Shown: positions 1 through 5,700, numbered from the stretch's first letter. The stretch: DNA of 6,049 nt from Micrococcales bacterium (GCA_030537915.1 JAUNUZ010000114.1:1-6049); one strand, 5' to 3'. Notes: generated by a model from the letters alone, not told the origin. Translations and numbers: made by a program.

Positions 1-1
1 C

Positions 2-898
2 AGTTGGGAGTGGCTCAATCCCTTCGGGGTGAGTTCCTTCTCGGCCTTCGCCGCAGGCGTGTCCCTCTCGGTCTTCGTCTATTGGGGCTGGGACGTCGTG
101 TTGACGATGAACGAGGAGTCGACCGACTCGGCGAAGACGCCGGGCAGGGCGGCTACCGCCACGATCTTCGTTATCGTCGCGATCTACCTGCTGGTCGCCA
201 CCGCAACCCTTGCCTTCGCGGGTATCGGGGACGGGGAGTACGGGCTGGGCAACACCAAGATTCAGGAGAACATCTTCGCCGCGCTCGCCGGTCCGGTGAT
301 GGGACCGTTCGCGATCCTCGTGTCGCTCGCGGTCATGGCCAGTTCGATGGCCTCGCTGCAGTCGACCTTTGTCTCCCCGGCCCGCACGCTGCTCGCGATG
401 GGCTACTACCGGGCGCTCCCGAAGCGTTTCGCCTCGATCACGCCCCGCTACCAGTCGCCCGGCTACGCGACGATCGTTGCAGCTGTCATCTCTTTCGGCT
501 TCTACGCGATCATGCGAGTGATCTCCGAGGCTGTGCTCTGGGACACGATCACAGCGCTTGGCATGATGGTGTGTTTCTACTACGGGATCACCGCGCTTGC
601 TTGTGTGTGGTATTTCCGGCGGACGTCGACCACGACCATGAGCACGATGTTCTCGCAGCTCATCGCGCCGCTCCTCGGCGGTATTCTGCTCATGGCGTTC
701 TTCGTCAAGACCTCCATCGACAGCATCGACCCGGCCTACGGGTCCGGCTCCGAGCTTTTCGGCGTCGGTCTGGTCTTCCTGCTCGGGGCGACCGTTCTGC
801 TGCTCGGCGTCCTTGCCATGTTCATCCAATCGCGGCGCGAACCCGAGTTCTTCCGGCGCGGGATCCCGGACGAAGCGCCCCTCATCCTCGCCGACTGA
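2..898 (+). CDS. APC-superfamily amino acid/polyamine permease, 5' end outside window
   Basis: The reading frame is open from the first bases and ends at TGA 896-898, leaving 298 residues of a family that is usually about 480-520 long, so roughly the first 200 residues (TM1-5) are missing. Seven hydrophobic segments are visible, at about residues 13-33, 52-74, 99-121, 153-175, 183-204, 217-236 and 251-275, fitting TM6-TM12. The stretch YWGWDVVLTMNEES (residues 27-40) is the typical APC segment with conserved Glu after an unwound TM6, and the SPARTLLAMGYYRALP loop (125-140) with a following KRF is also typical. The tail is short, charged and cytoplasmic. The protein should be a cytoplasmic-membrane, cation-coupled importer. 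The substrate is not readable from the sequence. The nearby Lrp regulator and aminotransferase debris suggest an amine, GABA or amino acid (inference). It converges on the metal ATPase with only 10 bp between stops. Confidence 0.9.
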   Translation, partial: SWEWLNPFGVSSFSAFAAGVSLSVFVYWGWDVVLTMNEESTDSAKTPGRAATATIFVIVAIYLLVATATLAFAGIGDGEYGLGNTKIQENIFAALAGPVMGPFAILVSLAVMASSMASLQSTFVSPARTLLAMGYYRALPKRFASITPRYQSPGYATIVAAVISFGFYAIMRVISEAVLWDTITALGMMVCFYYGITALACVWYFRRTSTTTMSTMFSQLIAPLLGGILLMAFFVKTSIDSIDPAYGSGSELFGVGLVFLLGATVLLLGVLAMFIQSRREPEFFRRGIPDEAPLILAD

Positions 899-908
899 CC
901 AATGGCCC

Positions 909-2843
909 CTATCCCGGCAAGGAGTCGGCCCCGGCGATCTCATTTGTGTAAGGGCGGGGTGTCCCCGCGCGGCCGGCCGTGCGGGCCCGCAGGGAGTTGC
1001 CGATGCTGGCGAGATCGACGAACTCTTGGATCAGCGCACCGGCGATGGCGGGGATGAAGCCGAAGGCGGCCAACCCCATGAGCCCCACGCTCAGGCCGAT
1101 ACCGAGCCAGATGCTTTGGCGCGACACGCTCATCGTGCGCTGCCCGATCGAGACGGCCAGGGCGACCTTGGTCAGGTCGTCAGTCATGACCACCACATCG
1201 GCCGACTCGCTGGCGGCGGTGGAGCCCCGTGCCCCCATCGCGACGCCGACGTATGCCGAGGCCAGCACCGGGGCGTCATTGACGCCGTCGCCGACCATCA
1301 TGACGGCCCTGAGCGGGTGCCGCTGCACCACCCGGACCTTGTCCTCGGGCAGACACTCGGCCCGGATGTCCTCGATGCCCAGGTCGGAAGCCACATGGTT
1401 GGCCGTTGCCTGCGCGTCTCCGGTGAGGAGCATCGTCTCCACCACCCCGAGGCCGGTCAGCTGGCGCAAGGTCGCTGCGGCATCGGGCCGGACCTCGTCG
1501 CGTAGGACCAACGCTCCGACATACGTCGTATCGACGGCAACGTAGACCGCCAGCTCACCCCCGCTGAGACTGACCGGGGGGATCGGCCCTGCGATCTCGC
1601 TGACAAAGCTGCGCTTGCCGACCGCGACGTCGCCGACAGGCAATTTAGCCGTCACCCCGTGTGTGGCCCGCTCGGTAGCCTCGTGCGCAGTCTCGAGCAC
1701 CAGAGCGGACTCCTGGGCCGCGTCGATGACCGAGCGAGCGAGCACGTGACTCGAGTACTGCTCAGCAGATGCGGCCAACCGCAGCACCTCCTCGCGCGGG
1801 TAGGACGCCTCCGCACGCACCTCGACAAGAGACGGTTCACCCTTGGTCAGGGTGCCGGTCTTGTCGAACGCCACAGCCTTCACCTCGGCCAGCCGCTCAA
1901 GCACGTCCCCACCGCGGATGATGATGCCACCGCGAGACGCCCGGCCCATGCCAGCCAGGAACGCGACGGGCGGCGCGATCAGCAGCGGGCACGGGGTGGC
2001 AAGGACTAGCACGGCCGCGAACCTGCCGGCTTCCCCCGACCAGGCCCAAGCCGCGGCGGCGATGATCAACGACACCGCGGTGAAGGGGACGGCGTATCGG
2101 TCGGCGATGCGTACCAGAGGCGCCCGCCGATCCTGAGCTTGCAGGACGAGCGCGACGATCCGTTGGTACTGGCTCTCCTCGGCGATGTGGGTCGCCATCA
2201 TCTCGATGGCCCAGCCCCCGTTGAGCGACCCGCTGAGGACGCTCTGACCGCGGGAGCGGGTCACGGGCAGGCTTTCGCCGGTCAACGAGGATTCGTCGAG
2301 GGTGACCTGCTCCGAGAGCAAGGTGCCGTCAACGGGCAATACTTCGGCAGGTCGCACCAGCAGGCGGTCGCCGGGCCGAACGCTTTGCGCCGGCACCTCT
2401 TCGAGCTCTCCGGTCCCGGGCCGTAGCCGATGTGCCTGCTGGGGAACGCGGTCGAGCAAAGAGCGCAGCTCCCTGCCCGCACGGTCCGCGGCATAGTCCT
2501 CGAGAGCTTCTCCACCCGTGAGCATCACCACGACGACCAGCGAAGCCAGGAACTCCCCGACGGCGACGGTGCTCACCACTGCGGTGACGGCAAGCACGTC
2601 TACACCCCAGTTTCCGCGGAGCAGATCGCGGACCATGCCGACTGAGGTGTACGCCGCCATAGCAAGCGCGAAACCACTTCCGATCCAGCGTGCCACGTCG
2701 TCCTGACCCGCCCAGAGCAGAATTACGACCCCTGCCAGCACCGCCAGAGTGATCGTGACGAGCGCGTACGGAGCCCCTAGGTCAACGATGCGACGGGCGC
2801 GATGCAGCCCCCGGCTGCCGGGGGAGATCGATGACGCACTCAT
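909..2843 (-). CDS. Heavy-metal-translocating P1B-type ATPase (TPC motif, no N-terminal metal-binding domain)
   Basis: A complete 644-residue P-type ATPase that should pump a transition metal across the cytoplasmic membrane at the cost of ATP. In order: short basic N-terminus; TM segments at about 25-46 and 52-72, then 80-110; actuator domain with TGES at 188-191; TM pair around 252-268 and 274-298 carrying TPCP (283-286); phosphorylation motif DKTGT with Asp327; P1B nucleotide-site motif SSHVLA with His366 in place of the usual HP; TGD at 474-476; hinge GDGVND (518-523); last TM pair about 578-612 ending QEFVDLASIGNSLRA. All catalytic residues are present. The TPC motif differs from CPC (Cu, Zn/Cd/Pb) and SPC (Co-type) pumps, so the metal is open. 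There is no GMTCxxC domain. ATG 2841-2843 is chosen because it begins just before TM1. The open frame continues far upstream, but that part is antisense to the next gene. No good ribosome binding site precedes the ATG; an in-frame GTG two codons upstream is an alternative. Confidence 0.93.
   Translation of the reverse strand: MSASSISPGSRGLHRARRIVDLGAPYALVTITLAVLAGVVILLWAGQDDVARWIGSGFALAMAAYTSVGMVRDLLRGNWGVDVLAVTAVVSTVAVGEFLASLVVVVMLTGGEALEDYAADRAGRELRSLLDRVPQQAHRLRPGTGELEEVPAQSVRPGDRLLVRPAEVLPVDGTLLSEQVTLDESSLTGESLPVTRSRGQSVLSGSLNGGWAIEMMATHIAEESQYQRIVALVLQAQDRRAPLVRIADRYAVPFTAVSLIIAAAAWAWSGEAGRFAAVLVLATPCPLLIAPPVAFLAGMGRASRGGIIIRGGDVLERLAEVKAVAFDKTGTLTKGEPSLVEVRAEASYPREEVLRLAASAEQYSSHVLARSVIDAAQESALVLETAHEATERATHGVTAKLPVGDVAVGKRSFVSEIAGPIPPVSLSGGELAVYVAVDTTYVGALVLRDEVRPDAAATLRQLTGLGVVETMLLTGDAQATANHVASDLGIEDIRAECLPEDKVRVVQRHPLRAVMMVGDGVNDAPVLASAYVGVAMGARGSTAASESADVVVMTDDLTKVALAVSIGQRTMSVSRQSIWLGIGLSVGLMGLAAFGFIPAIAGALIQEFVDLASIGNSLRARTAGRAGTPRPYTNEIAGADSLPG
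954..968 (+). terminator. GC hairpin after permease, possible terminator
   Basis: GCGGGG (954-959), loop TGT, CCCCGC (963-968) form a perfect 6-bp all-GC stem 55 bp after the permease stop. It has no T-tract, so it would be an I-shaped actinobacterial terminator at best. It lies inside the 3' end of the convergent ATPase gene, so the pairing could simply reflect GC-rich coding sequence. The 10-bp gap between the two genes holds no other terminator. Confidence 0.3.
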
Positions 2844-2845
2844 AG

Positions 2846-2856
2846 CCACAGTGTGG
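2846..2856. promoter_or_regulatory. Small palindrome just upstream of ATPase start
   Basis: CCACAGTGTGG is a perfect inverted repeat (5-bp arms, one central base) lying 3-13 bases upstream of the ATPase ATG, where a ribosome binding site would be expected. It could be an operator half of a metal-sensing repressor or chance; no matching regulator gene lies in the window. Confidence 0.2.
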
Positions 2857-2993
2857 TCGACGCGAAATCGAGCCGTACTCCGCTCCAAAGGGCACGTGGC
2901 CGCGAGCCAGCGCCAGTCATTCTGGAGTAGACGCTGACAAGGGGGGCAGCGGGTGGCTCCCGTGGTGAGCCGGACAAACGGAGCGACGCTCCT

Positions 2994-3021
2994 CTGACAT
3001 GCTCGGGGCAGACCAGATAAC
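2994..3021 (+). promoter_or_regulatory. Candidate sigma-70-type promoter for hydrolase-OsmC gene
   Basis: CTGACA (2994-2999; five of six bases of TTGACA) is followed after 16 bp by GATAAC (3016-3021; four of six of TATAAT). A transcript would start near 3028 and have a leader of about 50 bases before the GTG at 3078. It is the best-matching promoter pair I could find in the 234-bp divergent intergenic region. No comparably good pair was found for the ATPase on the other strand. Confidence 0.4.
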
Positions 3022-3065
3022 GACGGTTGGCGGATCCGCGACACCCTGCGGCCGACGTGACGACG

Positions 3066-3072
3066 AAGGAGG
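3066..3072 (+). promoter_or_regulatory. Strong ribosome binding site fixing the GTG start
   Basis: AAGGAGG lies 5 bases before GTG 3078-3080. This decides the start of the hydrolase-OsmC gene in favour of 3078 rather than the TTG at 3027, which has no such site. Confidence 0.85.
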
Positions 3073-3077
3073 CCCCT

Positions 3078-4304
3078 GTGCCGAGTTCCACGACGTGCAC
3101 CTTTCCCAGCCCGCGCGGGCACCAGCTGTCCGCCCGTTTGGAACGGCCCGCCGGGGCGCCGCGCGGCGCCGCGATCTTCGCGCACTGCTTCACCTGTTCC
3201 AAGGACCTGCCGGTGGCCCGAGCGCTGACCCGCGCTCTGAGCGCGCGGGGGTTTGTGGTGCTCTCTTTCGACTTCACCGGGCTCGGGAACAGCGACGGGG
3301 ACTTCGCGGAATCCACCTTCTCCGCAGATGTGGAGGATCTGCGCGCCGCAGCCGACTACCTCGCCGAGGTGGCGGCGCCGCCGTCTCTGCTGGTGGGGCA
3401 CTCGTTGGGCGGTGCCGCGGTGCTCAGCGCCGCACCGGACCTGCCCAGTGTTCGGGCGGTAGCCACCATCGCGGCGCCCGCGGACCCTGCCCACGTCCGG
3501 CAGGTGCTGCAGGGCGACGTCGACGCGATCCTTCGCGACGGGTCGGCGCCCGCGACGATCGGAGGGCGCACCTTCACTATCGGCCGGTCCTTCCTGGACG
3601 ACCTGGAACGACAGGAGCCGCTCAAGGCGATCGCCGGATTCGCGGGCGCCACCCTGATCCTGCACTCGCCGATCGATCAGGTGGTCGGCATCGATAACGC
3701 CGAAGCCATCTATCGCGCGGCCCGCCACCCCAAGAGCTTCATCTCCCTGGACAAGGCCGATCACCTGCTCACCGATGAGGCGGACGTCGATTACGCGGCA
3801 ACGGTGATCGCCGCTTGGGCACAGCGCTATCTGGACGACGCCGGCGCCGGCCCGGCCACGCCAGACCCGGATCGCTACCGCGACATCGGTGCCAGCGCGG
3901 TGAACTCCGGCGATCTGACAACCCGTCTGCGGGCTCGCGGATTTACCCTGCTGGCCGACGAGCCGACATCCGCCGGCGGCGACGAACTGGGTCCGACCCC
4001 CTACGACTACCTGACCATGGCTCTCGCCGCGTGCACGTCGATGACTCTGCGGATGTACGGCGACCGCAAGGGCTGGCCGCTGGACGAGGTCGAGACGGTG
4101 GTCACCCATGAGCGCCTGCACGCCGACGACTGCGCGGAGTGCGAGCACAAGGAGGGCTACATTGATCTGCTGAGCAGGACCATACGCCTGGCCGGCGACC
4201 TCGACGCCGACCAGCGGGCGGCTTTCCTGCGCATCGCCGATCGGTGCCCCGTGCACCGCACCCTCGAGGGCCGCCTCGAGATCCGGACCCTCGCCGGGGA
4301 CTGA
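3078..4304 (+). CDS. Bifunctional alpha/beta hydrolase-OsmC family protein
   Basis: A 408-residue, apparently soluble two-domain protein. Residues about 5-252 are an alpha/beta hydrolase: HCFTCSKD at 36-43 (oxyanion region), SFDFTGLGNSDG at 63-74, nucleophile elbow GHSLGG with Ser109, and plausible acid and base Asp200 (HSPIDQ) and His229 (KADHLL), so the triad looks intact. Residues about 265-406 are an OsmC domain: GPTPYDYLTMALAACTSMT carries Cys319, and ADRCPVHRTLEG carries Cys390, the two cysteines that in OsmC/Ohr proteins reduce organic hydroperoxides using lipoyl or dithiol reductants. A further CxxC (Cys352, Cys355 in DDCAECEH) is, from memory, shared by this fused family. Length is usual for the fusion. 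Peroxide detoxification by the C-terminal domain is the likely role; the hydrolase substrate is unknown. The gene is divergent from the metal ATPase, which suggests a shared stress response (inference). Confidence 0.92.
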   Translation: MPSSTTCTFPSPRGHQLSARLERPAGAPRGAAIFAHCFTCSKDLPVARALTRALSARGFVVLSFDFTGLGNSDGDFAESTFSADVEDLRAAADYLAEVAAPPSLLVGHSLGGAAVLSAAPDLPSVRAVATIAAPADPAHVRQVLQGDVDAILRDGSAPATIGGRTFTIGRSFLDDLERQEPLKAIAGFAGATLILHSPIDQVVGIDNAEAIYRAARHPKSFISLDKADHLLTDEADVDYAATVIAAWAQRYLDDAGAGPATPDPDRYRDIGASAVNSGDLTTRLRARGFTLLADEPTSAGGDELGPTPYDYLTMALAACTSMTLRMYGDRKGWPLDEVETVVTHERLHADDCAECEHKEGYIDLLSRTIRLAGDLDADQRAAFLRIADRCPVHRTLEGRLEIRTLAGD

Positions 4305-4327
4305 GCGGCCAACCCCGACGTCGAACG

Positions 4328-4347
4328 GGCGACCGCCTAGGGTCGCC
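4328..4347. terminator. Hairpin between convergent genes, possible bidirectional terminator
   Basis: GGCGACC (4328-4334), 6-base loop, GGTCGCC (4341-4347) form a perfect 7-bp GC-rich stem starting 24 bases after the hydrolase-OsmC stop. Because it is symmetrical it could also end transcripts coming from the Lrp side. It has no T-tract. It sits at the edge of the recognisable aminotransferase debris. Confidence 0.45.
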
Positions 4348-4350
4348 GTG

Positions 4351-4546
4351 CGGGACCTTATGCGCCCCCGGCACGATCGGCTCGAAGATCTCTTTGAGTG
4401 CCGGGAGGCCAGTGGTCGCCGGGGGCAGCCGGCAGCGGCGTACCGACGCGAGTCGTCGCCCCAACGCTCTGCGGCGCCTGCGCGGCGCGGCTCGGTCGGC
4501 GCGTCGTGGACGCGGTTGCCTCGCTGAGCTCGGTGGGCGCGGTCAT
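4351..4546 (-). pseudogene. Remnant of class III (PLP-dependent) aminotransferase gene
   Basis: Scraps of an actinobacterial aspartate/GABA-type aminotransferase of about 460 residues remain in different frames. Block 1: ATG at 4546 starts MTAPTELSE, matching from memory the N-terminus of these enzymes (MTA-TELS). Block 2, tentative: at about 4502-4428, in a second frame, APT...RRAG...DDSRRYAAAG resembles the VPT...RGEG...DDkGRRYLDGLAG region. Block 3: at 4416-4351, in a third frame, TGLPALKEIFEPIVPGAHKV matches the family's ITGLPALKAPFEPLVPGAHKV segment near residue 145-165. Everything between the blocks, and everything after block 3 including the PLP lysine, is gone. The ATG overlaps the Lrp stop (ATGA), showing that the intact gene was once coupled behind the regulator. 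It cannot make an enzyme. Block 3 is the strongest evidence; the family match is recalled, not searched. Confidence 0.72.
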
Positions 4547-5085
4547 CGGGTGCCCCAATCGTAGTGCTGCTTGTTGAGCCTGAGATAGACGAAGGTCTCA
4601 GTTGTGGTGACACCCGCCAGGGTGCGGATCCGCCGACAGAGCAGGTCGAGCAGGTGTTCGTCGTCCTCGCAGACGATCTCCACGAGCAGATCGAAGCTAC
4701 CGGCGGTAGTGACCACGTAGGCGACGTCGGGCATCGCGGCGAGGGCGTCGGCGATTGGCGTGATGTCCCCGCTCACCCGCAAGCCGATCATCGCCTGTCG
4801 CCGGAAGCCGACCTGGAGCGGGTCGGTGACCGCAACGATCTGCATCGCGCCGGAGTCGAGCAAGCGCTGGACCCGCTGGCGCACCGCTGCCTCGGAGAGG
4901 CCCACTTTGCGCGCGATCGCGGCATAGGAGGCCCGACCGTCGCGCTGGAGGGCCTCGATGATTCCCCTGCTGGCCGCGTCGAACCCCGAGGCCGAGGCCG
5001 CCTCCCTGTCCTGCGCGGTCGACGAGCGCGGTGGCGAGGATGTGGTCGACCGGCGTGGATCGGAGCCTCTGGAGACCTGCGGCAT
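4543..5085 (-). CDS. Lrp/AsnC family transcriptional regulator
   Basis: A complete 180-residue regulator. After a Ser/Arg-rich, probably disordered N-terminal extension (about 1-35), an AsnC-type helix-turn-helix spans about 40-82 (IIEALQRDGRASYAAIARKVG, then LSEAAVRQRVQRLLDSGAMQ as recognition region), followed by the RAM effector/oligomerisation domain (about 93-172) with the hallmark TTAGSFDLLVEIVCEDD, including Gly129 and Asp132. It should bind DNA as a dimer or higher oligomer and respond to an amino acid or related amine. ATG 5083-5085 is used; GTG 5086-5088 directly before it is the only longer option, since an in-frame stop lies just upstream. Such an extension is common in the actinobacterial subgroup that accompanies aminotransferase genes. 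Its stop TGA (4543-4545) overlaps the ATG of the aminotransferase remnant, so its original downstream partner is dead. The gene looks intact, with no frameshift. Confidence 0.93.
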   Translation of the reverse strand: MPQVSRGSDPRRSTTSSPPRSSTAQDREAASASGFDAASRGIIEALQRDGRASYAAIARKVGLSEAAVRQRVQRLLDSGAMQIVAVTDPLQVGFRRQAMIGLRVSGDITPIADALAAMPDVAYVVTTAGSFDLLVEIVCEDDEHLLDLLCRRIRTLAGVTTTETFVYLRLNKQHYDWGTR

Positions 5086-5091
5086 CACCTG

Positions 5092-5120
5092 ATCGTGCCC
5101 GGGAGAACATCACTTTGCAA
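5092..5120 (-). promoter_or_regulatory. Candidate promoter for lrp-type gene, possibly leaderless
   Basis: On the minus strand TTGCAA (5120-5115) is followed after 17 bp by CACGAT (5097-5092). The last base of the -10 lies 7 bases before the A of ATG 5085, so a transcript would start at or next to the start codon. There is no convincing ribosome binding site in front of the ATG, which fits a leaderless message. The -10 match is weak (three of six). Confidence 0.3.
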
Positions 5121-5373
5121 GCCGTCCCCGACGGAAACGCTTGATTTCAGGGCCGTCTCCAACGGATATCCCCTGTCCGGGACTACGCAGCCGTGGAATG
5201 CGTACGGTTGTCGCTGCGGGTCTTTCGGCCCGCATCTGATGGCACCTCAGCCTGGCGCATCGTGCTCTCGAGGAGAAGACTGCCGTCGCTGCGGCCCAGG
5301 ACGACGGGTGGTCCACCGCCGTTCTCGGCGAGACTCTCGGGCGCCTCCGACCTGCGGTTGACGACCCCGGTTG

Positions 5374-5392
5374 GCCGCACTAGAGGTGCGGC
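5374..5392 (-). terminator. Hairpin terminator after small gene
   Basis: GCCGCAC (5374-5380), loop of 5, GTGCGGC (5386-5392) form a perfect 7-bp stem only 4 bases beyond the stop codon of the small minus-strand gene. There is no T-tract, as is usual for actinobacterial terminators. Its position directly after the stop supports both the terminator call and the reality of the small gene. Confidence 0.5.
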
Positions 5393-5396
5393 GACG

Positions 5397-5636
5397 TCAG
5401 GATGTGCCCCGCTCCCGCTGAATCTGCGCAACCTTCGCGGCCCGCTCGTGCCGCAGCTTCTCGACGGGATCACTTTCGCCCGAAAGCTGAGCCGGACCGA
5501 AGACGGACATGATGAACTTGCGGAAGCTCCACCAGATCCGGTAACCGATACTCAATCCGTCGCTTGCCAATGCTCTCGCCGCCTTCATCGCTACCGCCCG
5601 ACGCCCGCGGCGTCGGCTCGACGGCCGCTTTGTCAC
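5397..5636 (-). CDS. Small basic protein of unknown function, divergent from dxr
   Basis: A 79-residue ORF that I do not recognise as a named family. The N-terminus is strongly basic (RRRGRR at 8-13). Residues 27-51 (GLSIGYRIWWSF then RKFIMSVFGPAQL) form an aromatic, hydrophobic but Arg/Lys-interrupted stretch that suggests an amphipathic or membrane-surface helix. Residues 54-76 are highly charged and probably helical (DPVEKLRHERAAKVAQIQRE). GTG 5634-5636 is chosen because AGGA lies 5 bases upstream; ATG 5586-5588 would give 63 residues and has a poorer site. The frame stays open further into the dxr gene, but that part is antisense. Supporting a real gene: non-random composition with a Trp pair, a plausible start, a hairpin right after the stop, and placement back to back with dxr across 64 bp. 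Confidence 0.62.
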   Translation of the reverse strand: MTKRPSSRRRGRRAVAMKAARALASDGLSIGYRIWWSFRKFIMSVFGPAQLSGESDPVEKLRHERAAKVAQIQRERGTS

Positions 5637-5639
5637 CTC

Positions 5640-5667
5640 GATCCTAGGCGTTGAGCTTGGGGAAGCA
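5640..5667 (-). promoter_or_regulatory. Candidate promoter for the small gene
   Basis: On the minus strand TTGCTT (5667-5662) is followed after 16 bp by TAGGAT (5645-5640), a good actinobacterial housekeeping -10 (TANNNT). The -10 ends only 4 bases before GTG 5636, so a transcript would begin at or just inside the start codon. The same bases include AGGA, which could instead serve as a ribosome binding site for a message made from further upstream; the two readings exclude each other. Confidence 0.4.
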
Positions 5668-5687
5668 AGGCTGTCGGCGCGGTGGTC

Positions 5688-5693
5688 CACAAT
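5688..5693 (+). promoter_or_regulatory. Possible -10 element of a leaderless dxr transcript
   Basis: CACAAT ends 7 bases before GTG 5701, the spacing expected if transcription starts on the first base of the start codon. No Shine-Dalgarno sequence precedes the GTG (ATAACGAGC). No good -35 hexamer is seen at 16-18 bp, so the call is tentative. Confidence 0.25.
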
Positions 5694-5700
5694 AACGAGC

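Larger units (their letters stand above)
5089..5396. other. About 310 bp without a convincing gene
   Basis: This stretch lies between the start of the Lrp gene and the stop of the small minus-strand gene. It is open in several frames on both strands, but none of the translations shows a recognisable fold, a ribosome binding site or homology that I can recall; they are Arg/Ser/Pro-rich as expected of GC-rich non-coding DNA. It holds the candidate Lrp promoter at one end, the small gene's terminator hairpin at the other, and a 6-bp hairpin TGCGGG/CCCGCA at 5215-5234 with an 8-base loop. Gene debris too decayed to recognise cannot be excluded. Confidence 0.5.

Noticed and set aside
4..951. 315-codon plus-strand ORF overlapping the permease in another frame
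   Set aside because: Arg-rich out-of-frame shadow; the permease frame shows seven hydrophobic segments and APC motifs.
971..990. Palindromes GGCCGGCC and GCGGGCCCGC near the ATPase 3' end
   Set aside because: Short self-complementary strings are expected in such GC-rich coding sequence, and they fall in the ATPase C-terminal tail without any associated element.
4358..4558. 66-codon minus-strand ORF after Lrp taken as a new small gene
   Set aside because: Its first residues after the internal ATG match the aminotransferase N-terminus, then similarity jumps to other frames, which fits a pseudogene better than a functional small protein.
2844..4613. Minus-strand frame open for about 590 codons upstream of the ATPase ATG, giving an apparent 1234-residue protein
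   Set aside because: It runs antisense through the well-supported hydrolase-OsmC gene, its translation is Arg/Gly-rich without domains, and the recognisable ATPase starts at 2843. GC-rich DNA often leaves such shadow frames open.
4564..5361. 265-codon plus-strand ORF across the Lrp gene
   Set aside because: It mirrors the Lrp gene on the other strand; the Lrp reading has clear helix-turn-helix and RAM domains, while this one has none.
5193..5654. 153-codon plus-strand ORF covering the spacer and the small gene
   Set aside because: No ribosome binding site and low-complexity Arg/Pro/Ser composition. The minus-strand reading of 5397-5636 has better start and stop context.
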